Shown: positions 54,264-64,000 of the stretch, in pieces
Numbering within the stretch: the stretch's first letter is position 1
How the letters are laid out: each line of letters begins with the position of its first letter
Assembly: GCF_027942865.1 (NCBI RefSeq)
Contig: NC_134524.1
Span: 2,322,036 to 2,386,035 of the forward strand
Direction of reading: 5' to 3'
Origin: Odontesthes bonariensis
Taxonomy: Eukaryota; Chordata; Actinopteri; Atheriniformes; Atherinopsidae
DNA: 64,000 bases
Translations under genes and position numbers: made by a program
The notes under the pieces: generated by a model
Told to the model about the DNA's origin: nothing
Databases searched by the model: none
Seen by the model: only the letters and a program-made list of their open reading frames with translations

Positions 54264-54446
54264 CTGTGGCCCGGTGGACCCAGAGGATGAGCCGGCTCTG
54301 TTCCTGGTGGAGGGGTTCTGCTCCTGGTTCAGCTCCTGGTTCAGCTCCTGGTTCTGCTCCTGGTTCAGCTCCTGGTTCTGCTCCTGGTTCTGCTCCTGGT
54401 TCAGCTCCTGGTTCTGTTCCTGGTTCTGCTCCTGGTTCAGCTCCAT
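54264..54446 (-). CDS. VNTR exon-like ORF, copy D
   Basis: ATG at 54446 opens 61 codons (MELNQEQNQEQNQELNQEQN, then NPSTRNRAGSSSGSTGPQ) and ends at the donor GGGCCACAG/GTCAGTG, phase 0. It is the shortest array (about 20 hexamers). The 5' side (actgtcagcacatacgataag) matches copies B and C. Confidence 0.4.
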
Positions 54447-54499
54447 TCTGGTCCGACTGATGGACTCTGCAACTGTCAGCACATACGATAAGATCCAGC

Positions 54500-55005
54500 T
54501 GTGGCGTGCAGCGTGTTAAGCCACACCCACTTTTCTTCTTCTCTTGATAACCTTTCTGCACAGTTTTTAACCATCCAGTCACATCCCATTAAACTCATTA
54601 CTGTGCTTTTTATTTAAATCCCTGTGAACTTTAAAATGCTTCTTTTAAGACCCACTAAGGTCACAGTTCAAAATATTTGTAGCTTTTTGATCAAATTCAG
54701 AAAAAAATGTAATAATAACTCTGTAGACCGACAGCCACTGTGTGCAATATCCCATAAATCTCACCTGAGTCAGTGGAACACCATCAACTTAAATCATTTC
54801 ACTACATTAAGACAATGATCCCGTTTGAGGAAAGGGTCCCAATATCATCCCAAAGACTGAGGTTCAGATTCTCTCCGTTTCTAAACCTGTTCTCATTTCC
54901 AGAACCTTTTTATCATGTGCTCAGTCCTTGTTGATTTGTGGATAACAGAAAATATTGGATATGTAAAGGAAAGTGAATAATGAAGCTTTCATGAGACCAG
55001 CCGTG
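54500..55005. repeat. Module V and leader-side sequence, copy D
   Basis: Continuous with 3111-3430 and extends farther (ccgtttctaaacctgttctc to gctttcatgagac), where it matches the inverse of 62795-62945. It therefore bridges module V and the leader module, confirming they are parts of one unit. Confidence 0.72.
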
Positions 55006-55826
55006 GCCGCTGTATTTGGGCAGGATGGGCAGAGCCCCGCCTCCCACACCCCCAACCTTTCTTTTATAGATAAAATATAGATAATTATAAATTATAGATA
55101 AAATATTTATTTCAACTTCAATCCAGTGTGGCTGCTTAACGTTAGATCTATGGCCACTGGCCAGGGCAGATGCCTGGCTGCCCTCAGCTAAGCCCGGCCC
55201 CGCCGAACTCTCGAGCACGTTCTACCAATCAGAATCACTGTAGGCCCCTATGTAGCATAATATCATGAAACATTTAGCGCGCCTGTATAGATGCTATTGG
55301 GGCAGGTGTATGATCTGCCCTGGACATGGAAAGGACTCAAAGGGTTTAAGATATATATTACTCCGCCCATCTAGCCAGTGGGAACTTCAGTTTCGCCAAA
55401 TTCCCCTACAAACTTGTTGGATAAAACGGATAACTATGTCGGATTTGATGAAGGATATTGGCAGTTTAATCCGGATTCACGTTTGTGGTAGGTAAAGATT
55501 TTACTTTATAGTTGCTATCTTGCAAAGTTTAAGTGATTGTGAACGAAGTCTTTGCAAAATGGGAAACTGGGAGTGATTTCATGAAATATCTTAGCTTGAT
55601 GAGCAAAGCAATGTTGAGACAGTAAACAATGTGTTGACAGCTTCGTACATGTACAGTAGGTTACTTGTCTGCTAGCTTAGGTTGGAGCACTGTCGGTGTG
55701 TGTGACATGAAGCATTTTTCGGAAAAGGCAAAAAAACACAAGTCCAGCAAGGCGCATCTGAATTGTGCCATGAAATTAGTCATGCTAGGCAATGCTTTGC
55801 GACAAGTTTCCCTCTAATTGAAACGT

Positions 55827-55828
<2 letters not shown>
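55006..55828. other. Unassigned region
   Basis: Contains a CG-rich stretch at 55160-55220. A short ATG frame at 55437-55496 (MSDLMKDIGSLIRIHVCGR) is followed by gtaaag. No gene can be defended. Confidence 0.35.

Positions 55829-55890
<62 letters not shown>
55829..55890. repeat. (TA)n microsatellite
   Basis: About 30 TA dinucleotides. Confidence 0.97.
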
Positions 55891-56164
55891 GTATAGTCTA
55901 GGTAAATAAGACAAATACACAAACTGAAAAATTAGCTTAAATAAATGGCATCTATTTATCTTTCTGTCTGTTTGTCGTGAAAGTCGAATGCAACGAAGTT
56001 TGTCTGAGCCAATCAAAACTTTTTTAAATTTTCTTTTATTAAAGATTTTTAACAAAGTGTACAGAAACATGTGGCATGTATACACAAAGGTAAATCGGGG
56101 TGTACATGTGCAAGGCACACATAAGGTTATAAGATGAAAGAAAAAACGAGCCAACCACAACTGT

Positions 56165-56295
56165 CCGACGTACAGCCAATCACAATGTACTCCCGTTCCA
56201 GCGTTCAGCCATATTGTGTGACGTGTTCAGCAGACGACGGCCCCCGAGCCGATCTGGAAGCCGAGCCGATCTGGAACCTCCACCGGTTCAGTCTC
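56165..56295 (+). promoter_or_regulatory. Partial leader/promoter module, copy 4
   Basis: It retains cagccaatcacaatgtactcc, tgtgacgtgttcagcagacg and a duplicated agccgagccgatctgga, homologous to about 10001-10090. It is cut by the L1-like element at about 56300. Confidence 0.6.
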
Positions 56296-56299
56296 TCAG

Positions 56300-57475
56300 A
56301 AGGTACATGTTCCAGATTCGGGGCAGAAAGAGGCATCAGGCAGGGTTGCAGCATTTCACCTCTTTTATTTATTGTAGCCACTGAACTACTAGCTATTACT
56401 GTTTTAAATTCAAATATTGAAGGGTTAGACATAAACAACCACAAATTGATTATAAGTCAGCTTGCTGATGATACAACTATCTTTCTAAGAAATAAGGATC
56501 AAATTCCATTAACCTTAGAAACAATAAAGATTTTTTCTCAGGACTCAGGTTTGCACCTGAATCTGGACAAATGTGAACTCATGAGTATCCATGACTGTTC
56601 TGATTCTTCGTTGTATGATATGCCTGTCAAAAGGGAGACCAGATATCTAGGGATTTGGATAACTAAATGTGAAGAAGTTAGTGAAAAAAAGAATATGCAA
56701 AATAGCCAATTATTAAAAATAACTTTAAATAATTGGCTACAAAGAGACTTAACGCTATTCGGCAGAACCATGTTAACCAAGGTTGAATCATTATCCAGAT
56801 GAATTTATCCAGCATACTCCCTCGCCATCCCACCTAGAATTATAAAAGAAATCAATAGAATAAACTGTCATTTCATATGGAAAAATAAGCATCACTACAT
56901 CAAAAATGGAGATTTGATAAAGGATTATGAGGATGGTGGTTTAAAAGCAATTGATTTTGAAATTATGAATGGTATACTGAAGATCAGATGGCTTCGTTCT
57001 TTCTTAAGAAATGATGATGAGATATGGTTCTCGCTACCTTCTCTTGTTTTTAACAAAGTTGGAGGTATTGATTTTATATTAGTAAGTGATTTTGAAATTT
57101 CAAAACTGCCCATAAAACTATCCAAATTTCATCAACAGCTTTTGTTGAATTGGAAACTGATGTTCAAGCATAATTTCAGCCCTCATAATGTACCATTGTG
57201 GAATAATCGGGTAATATTGAGTGGAAGGAAGTCTGTGTTTATGGAAGACTGGATGACTGAACAAATTTGTTCTGTTAGACAAATAATGGATGATAATGGA
57301 AACATAGTTGAATTGAATGATTTTAATGCTTAAAATAGCATGAGTTGTTCCAGTGAGACTTATAGGAAAGTCATACAGAATATCCCACAAGTCCTTATCC
57401 AATCAGTAAAGAACAATATCTTGAACATTCCAACTCCAAGTTTACATCAAATAAAGTTAGATGATTTGGACCTAG
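56300..57475 (+). pseudogene. L1-like LINE ORF2 (polymerase to C-terminal region), first part
   Basis: The frame reads RGIRQGCSISPLLFIVATEL, then LIISQLADDTTIFLRNKDQI (ADD catalytic motif) and RYLGIWITK, then thumb and C-terminal motifs (KDYEDGGLKAIDFEIMNGIL, LFKHNFSPHNVPLWNN). Only a few stops are present. It is 5' truncated before the polymerase fingers. It is interrupted at 57475 by a solo LTR and resumes at 59323. Confidence 0.85.
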
Positions 57476-58666
57476 TGTTACGGTCCCTGACCTCCAGGGG
57501 GGGAGCTCTCTTCATGAGACACCCTTCTTACCTCTTCCTGTGTTTCAGGCCTACCTTGCTGCCACAGGTGATTGGTATTACAGCTCGTCAGCTGCTCCAT
57601 AAAGAGCTTCACTCAACATGTGCCAAGCCGCCCTTTTCCTCTGGGCCTTGATCTGGTGATCGTGTTTTGAGAAGGTGTACAGTGTTGGTATTTACTTTAG
57701 GTCACTGACGACTAATTTTGTGTTTTGTTTTCACAGTGGAAGCTGGTAGGGGTTCTCTGCCTTTATTAATGATGGCAAAACGAGGCTTCATGAACCAATG
57801 AGGCGTTCCAGCCCAAAGGTTCGCCAAAAGGTTCATTACCCGAAGCCTCATTGAAACGGTCTCTCTAGTGACACCTGCTGTGCAAAAGGAATATATGACA
57901 GACTAAATTAACCCTGAGTTAGAGCATCCTGCAATATAAAATAAACAATTGTTGTCACTGTGTCTCAATGAAAATAAATGTGTGAAAACTGCATATATGG
58001 AAGTATTATTGAGTGCTATGGTTTTGATCACTCAAATGAAATATATCAATGATGTACACTGACTACAGTGCTTATGGAACTGGGAGTGGGAAAGTGCTTA
58101 TGGGACCGGGAGTCAGGAATAAACTGCAACCAAGCAGCATGGGTAACAAGACAAATATAAGTTATTGGTTTTTATTTAAAGAAATGTGTGTCAATAACGT
58201 TGCGGTTTAATATGCCCAGAAGAAAAAAGAGCGACAACAACTACCGATAACTGTTCTTCTCTCGAAAAAACACACCTGCACCGCGGGCTTTAGAAGAAAA
58301 AAACGCTGAGTCAGGATGCAGCGGCTCAGTCAGAAGAGCAGTGAAATACACGAGTCACTATTTGTCCTACTGTACTTTGTATTTTTTTTCATAATCATTT
58401 TTCATTTTCTCCCGTTCTAATCCAATGACTCGGGTCGCGGTGCTGATCTCCGCAATTTGAAGCCTTCAGTTCGTATTGATGATTAAAATTATTATTTTAC
58501 AGTACAGTAGTTATTTGTAAAAAAATAAAGGTTACTACTTCACGGATTTCGCCTATCACGGGTTCTTTTTGGAACGTAACCCCCACGAAAAACGAGGGTT
58601 CATATCCTATATAACTATTCTAACACTATTCTAACCTAATTACGATATACCGGTATTCTAATGCAG

Positions 58667-58703
<37 letters not shown>

Positions 58704-59317
58704 GATGATATAACTGAACTTAACCACTAACTCTGATACAACCAACGCACACGCTACCTCTCGCCAATACCAAACGCCAACTCAAAACCCTCGAAGTGCC
58801 GCAAGGTTCAAACCCTTTTTATGCGATAGTGACGCTCAAAATGAGTCAGTGACGTGTACACTGAATCCGAGGCCTCGTTTGTCATCAGTCACGTGATTTT
58901 TATGGAAACGATACAAGCCTCGAACCAACGCTTCATCTGGCTCGCCCCTTTTTGCTCGACACATGCTCCGAGGCCTCGCTTCAAACGCCACATCACTAGC
59001 CTTTATTTTTGTTCTCACTCTTTTCTCCTGTTTTTTGGTCAGGCAGGGAGTTTAGCCCTTGTAATTTTAAGTTGACTCTTAGCCAGAGATCTTTTCTTTT
59101 CATAATTAGAGGGGATGTTTTGTTTGTTGTTTTGGCCTCGGAGACCCTGAAGAGTAAAAGCTTCACTGTGATTTTGGATGATCTTTTGTTATGTTACCTT
59201 TTCACAATTGTAAATAAATTATACTTTCTCTATGGATATTAACTGACTGAGGTATTACTTATTTTGTTTGTGTTACACCCAGTGCCATGACTTATTATAA
59301 TTAAGAGGGTTGTAACA
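57476..59317. mobile_element. Solo LTR, split by a hAT element
   Basis: It starts TGTTACGGTCCC and ends GGTTGTAACA, with the exact 5-bp target duplication cctag at 57471-57475 and 59318-59322. Without the nested hAT and its octamer the LTR is about 602 bp. It includes ctccataaagagc (TATA-like) and aataaatt near 59213. A Gypsy- or retrovirus-like LTR is likely; the internal region is gone, as expected from LTR-LTR recombination. Confidence 0.88.
57767..58998. mobile_element. Non-autonomous hAT element inside the solo LTR
   Basis: The ends are TAATGATGGC and, inverted, TAGTGATGTGGC, with cgaggcttc/cgaggcctc subterminal repeats. The exact octamer gcctttat is at 57759-57766 and 58999-59006. Length 1232 bp, with a (TAA)n run at about 58669-58703. 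No transposase. Confidence 0.9.
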
Positions 59318-59322
59318 CCTAG

Positions 59323-60052
59323 TAAGTGAAAAATGTAACAATACATTTTTAAGACAGTATTCAGTAAACACCTTATATCCAGGTATAGCAAGAAGCTCAT
59401 TCATTCTTAGGGATTATAACAGATGTGAAAAATCAACTATTGGGACAAAATACTTAAAATTCCCCCAAAATGTAAAGAAGTTAATTTAAAAAATATAAAC
59501 AGCATCTATCCCTAAAATGATTTTTTAAAAAGAAGATTTCATTTTGTTGTAGAAAACTGTTGTAAATGCAAAACAAAGTTCCATGAACACGGATTTCTGT
59601 TTTTTTTTCAAAACATCCAAGTAGGCGTATTCCTCAAAGATAAAAAAAAAACAGAGTTCTTGATAAATAACCTCATCATCATCACTAAATATTACATTCA
59701 CAAGTGTCGATATGCCAAATCCCCACCTTCATGGCTTACATTAAAAAATGATATATCCTTGTTACAAAAATGTCTGAAACGTATAAATAATCCCAATGCA
59801 GATAAATGATACTCACTCATAGAAAACCTTAACCTGTCCTAACCCCCCTGTAACTGTTCAGAATGGACCTTTTCTTTTCTCCTCCTTTTTTTTTATTATT
59901 TATTATCCCTTTTTTATCTTGTGCATTTAAGATCCTTCAATTTTATTTTCTATATGTGGAGGTGTGAATATGTAAAGTTAAAAAAAAACCTGTTTACTTT
60001 TGAGTAAGTCATTGTTTTGTCTATGTGACATGTCTGAATAAAAAAAAAATTA
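59323..60052 (+). pseudogene. L1-like LINE, 3' part and poly-A end
   Basis: Resumes the element cut at 57475. It reads KCKTKFHEHGFLFFFQNIQV, then FLINNLIIITKYYIHKCRYA and LLQKCLKRINNPNADK, the C-terminal end of fish L1 ORF2. The 3' untranslated region ends gacatgtctgaataaaaaaaaaat. Confidence 0.82.
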
Positions 60053-60360
60053 CAAACCGGTTGAGAGGTCTCTCATCCAGAGCTAAATACAGAGTTGCGA
60101 CACGCTTTGATGTCGCCGTAAGGGCCGTCACGTGGCCCATGTGAGCCTCCGTAGCTCCAGACGTCACAGCGCTGTCAGTCAGCTTGAACGGGTCTTAGCA
60201 GGACGGAGCACAAAAACTACAACTTTAACTTTTACCATGCAATTTGCGGTAAATATTGACCCATAAAGTGCATTGATCGCTTCACTGAGGATGTATTTTA
60301 TCAACGTTTTTCTTCTTTGGAGCGGCAGAGCCACATTTCTCAGCGCTTTAAATGGTAGAG
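60053..60360. other. GC-richer flank of leader module copy 3
   Basis: Contains gtcacgtggccc, agacgtcacagc and other CRE/E-box-like sites but no repeat match found. It could be a promoter for the minus-strand exon at 60415-60484 only if that gene runs the other way; undetermined. Confidence 0.3.
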
Positions 60361-60414
60361 GGTGCCCCTACCTCGTCCTCCTTCATACTGAATCATGCCA
60401 GCGGTCCAGCTTAC

Positions 60415-60484
60415 CTTCAGATCTACATCCTCCAACAGAGCATGATATCACTGTCTGTTCCTCCTGTTGTCCCAAACACTCCAT
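60415..60484 (-). CDS. Conserved 70-bp exon of unknown gene, copy 2
   Basis: The minus strand has catcttctacag then ATGGAGTGTTTGGGACAAC and ends CTGAAG then GTAAGCTGG. It gives the same 23 residues plus one base as 7199-7268. The downstream intron side contains the empty site for the hAT at 7306-8616. Confidence 0.4.
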
Positions 60485-60559
60485 CTGTAGAAGATGTCCT
60501 TCAGTCTGTCTGTTCTCTCTGGTGTCAGGTGGAAAATGAGCTGAATGGCAAAGCTGGGC

Positions 60560-61355
60560 TGAAGAACTGATTTTAAAGAAGCTTTAAATGACTTGGAGGG
60601 AAATATGTGGCTGTAGATGCTTTGACTGATGAGCCGGGATCACTTCTTCTTTTCTGTAGAAGACCTAATTATTCTGTAGATCTCATGTGAGCCATGAAGC
60701 AACTCTGCTGGAGTTGGGTTAGATGGTCATGTTGATCATTTCCATCAATCACCAGTGAGTGGGATCAGGTCTGAATCACTGAAAACTCACTTTCAGGAAC
60801 ACAACTCTTTGTCATTCTTAGTCTCCTCCATAAAAGTAGATTTTTACATCTTCAGCTTCTTGGTAGTTCCCAGAACAACCATCTTCCAGCATGTCCCACC
60901 CTCTGACTTTATCACCCGCAGCCATGTTAGTAAGATGGAAATGTCTCTTCTGCCAGAACATCATCTGCTTCTTAGATCAAACTGCATCTCACAGATTCCA
61001 CTTATTCAGCTCCTCTTAGTCACAGCACCTTCTGCTGGATTGTAGGGGAACTACAGCAGACTGACATTTATTGGAATCTTAGCAGTGTGGTGTGAGGACA
61101 GGATGGTGGAACTACATATTTATTGTTCTCACTGTTTTCCCCACAGATTCTTAGTGGGAGACTTATGACACCATCTTCAGCTGAAGCCTCTTGGTCTCAT
61201 CCTGTTCCCTCTTTGTTCCCAAGATACTTTCATCAGTCAGATTAACCTTCAGTTAGTGCATCATTTAAGTCCAACAGAATCATGTCAGCATCACTATAGG
61301 GTATCATGGATATATTTATTTATCATATCTTCAAAGGAATTAAATATAAACTCCA
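60560..61355. other. Unassigned region
   Basis: No gene seen. The ORF at 60755-61045 lacks recognisable motifs. Confidence 0.35.
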
Positions 61356-61358
61356 TTA

Positions 61359-61359
<1 letters not shown>

Positions 61360-61450
<91 letters not shown>
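61360..61450. repeat. (TA)n(GATA)n microsatellite
   Basis: About 45 bp TA followed by about 13 GATA units. The sequence just after it (about 61490-61590) resembles 25220-25330. Confidence 0.95.
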
Positions 61451-61714
61451 ATATATAGATTTTCATTTCTTCTGAGATATGTAGATATAGATGTATTTTT
61501 TTCTGATAAATAGTTTCTGTCTATTGTGTTTTATCTTATATGTATAATGTATTATTTCTTCATTTCTCGACTTAATCACACACAGAATAACATGTTGATT
61601 ATGTTGATATTTCTACAGTCAGCTCAACACTACAGATATCTGTACAATGTTTTGTATGCCATGCTTTTTGTTCATTTACATAGAACAATACATTTTACTG
61701 AAAAAAAACCCTCC

Positions 61715-61988
61715 TAAACCGGTCACATGGTACGGCCGGTTCGAAAGGCCTCTGACGTCACCACATAGTCATCGACACGCGCCTCGGTACGAGCTTCACA
61801 AAATACATCCGAAGTTACTGGACACGCGCTTCAGAGTCAAGACCCTGTTGGAAACATCACTACAGACAAATACGCACATTGAGAAACGGCCCATTACCCG
61901 ACACACACTGCGAAGCCTCGGCTCATCTCGGCTCATCTCGGCTCATCTCGGAACATCTGGTAGCATAGCAACAGAAAGCTGCATGCAG
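61715..61988 (+). promoter_or_regulatory. Promoter-like leader with splice donor, copy 3
   Basis: It contains ctgacgtcacc (CRE consensus), a threefold gctcatctcg repeat (about 61921-61951) and gctgcatgcag then gtgagtcc (donor at about 61988). It is the plus-strand equivalent of 9985-10211 but with a different upstream part. Confidence 0.45.
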
Positions 61989-62950
61989 GTGAGTCCAGAA
62001 AAGAATGAATTTAGCGGTCAGACGTTAGCAGAAATGTCTTCAAAGTGCTCTGTGTCATTGGTTTGATTCCTGCTGCTGGACACGGGCAGTCAGAACATGC
62101 AGCAGAGAGTAAAAAGTTCAGATAACCTGGCTGCTATTCACTGTTAGCCCGGCCTGCTAACGCTAAAGCTAATGCTAACCGTTAAAGCGTTAAACCATCC
62201 CAGAAACACAACCTCAGCTATAGATTTCAATAAGCCGGCCAGATGGCCAAATAAAATGGAGCTTTATCCTTTTAGCTGTGTGTGAAACATACTTCTGGGC
62301 CCTTTTCTTCCTCTTTTCTAACCTTTTGGGGCACTTTTTGACCATCCTGTCACATTTCCCACTAAAGCTGCAGTTTTCTTAACTTCTTTCTGTAGTTTTG
62401 CTGAAATCTTTTGTGATTTAAAAAGTTTGATGATCAATGTCAAATGTAGAATGGTTCTTTCCAGACTTATCTGAGCATCATTTGGCTTTTTGATAGAAGT
62501 GTGCAGCCAAAACATGTGATTTGATGTGTTTAACGTACACAATATGCCATATTTCATGATTAGATGTTAAAATGGGACTTAATTCTGCTCAATATAAATC
62601 CTTTAATGACATGAAGAGTTTAAGTTGTGTGAAGAGGAGTCATAGCATTATTATAAAGACTTGTGGGTGATCCAGGAAAGTATCACAGGAGCAGTAGAAA
62701 TCCAGTTCTCCTCAGTATCAGTGTGTGATTTCTCAGATTTACACTCAGAAGCCCATTAAAAGACAGTCTGACTGTCCTCTTCAGAAGTGTCTCATGAAAG
62801 CTTCATTATTCACTTTCCTTTACATATCCAATATTTTCTGTTATCCACGAACCAACAAGGACTGAGCACATGATAAAAAGGTTCTGGAAATGAGAACAGG
62901 TTTAGAAACGGAGAGAATCTGAACCTCAGTCTTTGGGATGATATTGGAAC
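61960..62950 (+). repeat. Leader/promoter module, copy 3
   Basis: Matches 10185-10705 with a 0.33-kb insertion at about 62165-62493. It continues (attattcactttcctttac) into the sequence that copy D shares, ending ctttgggatgatattgg at 62945, where a hAT terminus begins. Confidence 0.75.
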
Positions 62951-63298
62951 TAGGGTTGCCAACCGTCCCTTGAAAAACGGAATCGTCCCGTATTTAGAAA
63001 CAACAGCACCTGTCCCGTATTGAGCTGAAAGGGACGCACTTTGTCCCGTATTACTGTGAGAGTCTAAAAATAGTCAGTATCATGCCAATGGAAATGAATA
63101 ACGGGGCTTTATATGAAAATGTACGGTAAACTTGTTCCCAGACCCTGTCCTGCTCTGTGACCAATGAGCTGACAGCATATTCACACCCGAGAATACGCTG
63201 TCAGCTCATTGGTCGAGGAGAGAATGTTGCTCGCGGAGAAGATGGCGGAAGACAACAAGGCAGCAGCATGGGCGACAGTAAGCAGACACAGCTTTAAG
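62951..63298 (+). mobile_element. 5' end of a hAT element with an ATG
   Basis: It begins TAGGGTTGCCAACCGTCCC, followed by repeated cgtcccgtatt motifs, and an ATG at about 63241 starts MAEDNKAAAWATVSRHSFK, a plausible transposase start. It is interrupted by another hAT terminus at 63299. The palindrome accaatgagctgacagc...gctgtcagctcattggt is at about 63160-63214. Confidence 0.6.
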
Positions 63299-63480
63299 CA
63301 GTGGTGAACAAAGTACTCAACTCCAGTACTTGAGTTAAAGTACTGATACTCATGGTCAAATCTTACTCAACTACAAGTTCAAAATTTTACTCAAGTTAAA
63401 ATACTGAAGAACTTACTTTTAAAAATACTTAAGTATTCAAAAGTACAAAGTACGTTTTCTAATATCAGTACATTGCTGTA
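63299..63480. mobile_element. hAT terminus of a second type
   Basis: Begins CAGTGGTGAACAAAGTACTC with repeated tactcaa/agtactt motifs typical of a common fish hAT family. The other end is not in view. Confidence 0.55.
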
Positions 63481-63806
63481 TTGTTTTCTGAATGCTTTTA
63501 CAGAACCATGTAACTCTCTGAAACCACTTAATGTAGACTTTTAGCACCACTCTGCTACAAAATAACAAACTACCGGGCAGCTCTGAGCTAACAGTGCAAT
63601 AGTAGCGTTCATTCATTCATTGGTCTTAAAGTTTCAGTGAAATAAAGACAGATAATGCCTTATTTAGAGGCTGTATTGTCTCTGCCCTGTTATATGGAAA
63701 TAAGCCGATCTCCAGTGATCTAAATATCTTCCGAAGGACGCCGACTTTCACCAAACTGTCATCGGTGAGTAGATGTAGGTATTTTATGCCAGAAATAAGG
63801 TCCAGG
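63481..63806. other. Unassigned sequence before the terminal microsatellite
   Basis: No feature supported; likely interior of the hAT beginning at 63299. Confidence 0.35.
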
Positions 63807-63827
63807 TTTTATATATGTATGTATGTG

Positions 63828-63906
<79 letters not shown>

Positions 63907-63980
63907 ATATATACACATATATATATACATATGTGTGTATATATATATATGTGTATATATACATATATATATATATATGA
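63807..63980. repeat. Compound (TA)n/(GTAT)n microsatellite
   Basis: Long TA run with interspersed tgtgta and cacata; Tyr/Ile-rich open frames on both strands are artefacts. Confidence 0.97.
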
Positions 63981-64000
63981 AGAGTTTGGTTCCAAAACGC

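Noticed and set aside
58836..59075. Short ORFs at 58836-59075
   Set aside because: They cross the hAT/LTR boundary and depend on the insertion.

Overview
The window looks like accessory, transposon-dense chromatin from a ray-finned (probably percomorph, possibly cichlid-type) fish. The evidence is a teleost-style C2H2 zinc-finger first exon (29984-30155), three paralogous C2H2 finger exons, and many hAT, piggyBac, Harbinger, BEL/Pao, L2-like and L1-like relics. There are spliced eukaryotic signals and long AT, GATA and TC microsatellites. I see no bacterial or viral gene organisation and no complete housekeeping gene. Most long open frames are simple-repeat artefacts or transposon debris.

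Layout. 1-3430: BEL/Pao gag-pol remnant split by a hAT element, then a dispersed repeat, an L2-like LINE 3' end and a hexamer VNTR. 3729-6113: minus-strand 3' exons of a Myb/SANT-like gene, its stop region hit by a hAT element. 6158-13572: two inverted copies of a leader/promoter module, separated by a hAT element and a possible solo LTR. This continues into a piggyBac-like insertion and a second VNTR exon joined to the LINE 3' end. 13573-16206: Harbinger and LINE debris. 16207-26000: LINE endonuclease remnant, hAT element, an 18-finger zinc-finger exon and the first copy of a segmental duplication. 26000-31430: unassigned DNA, a SINE, the orphan zinc-finger first exon and a 170-bp tandem repeat. 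31930-37860: an inverted copy of the first arm, then an L1-like LINE. 37880-42245: a second, ORF1-bearing LINE. 42279-46745 and 49330-50700: two more copies of the zinc-finger duplicon, with 8 and 3 fingers. 46745-49330: BED-finger remnant, polypurine tract and 59-bp minisatellite. 50709-55900: GATA array, piggyBac-type exon, hAT with a nested element, fourth VNTR copy. 56165-60050: L1-like LINE holding a solo LTR that holds a hAT element. 60100-64000: third leader-module copy, hAT ends and microsatellites.

Three architectures link the pieces. First, a composite unit (leader with splice donor, then a phase-0 VNTR exon with splice donor, then an antisense LINE 3' end) occurs in four variably truncated copies. 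Second, a zinc-finger duplicon occurs three times with 18, 8 and 3 fingers, varying mainly at DNA-contact positions. Third, the window contains an inverted duplication (about 1-3110 against 32003-34140) whose arms share the same nested insertions. Several insertions are dated relative to one another by exact target-site duplications and by empty sites in paralogous copies inside the window.
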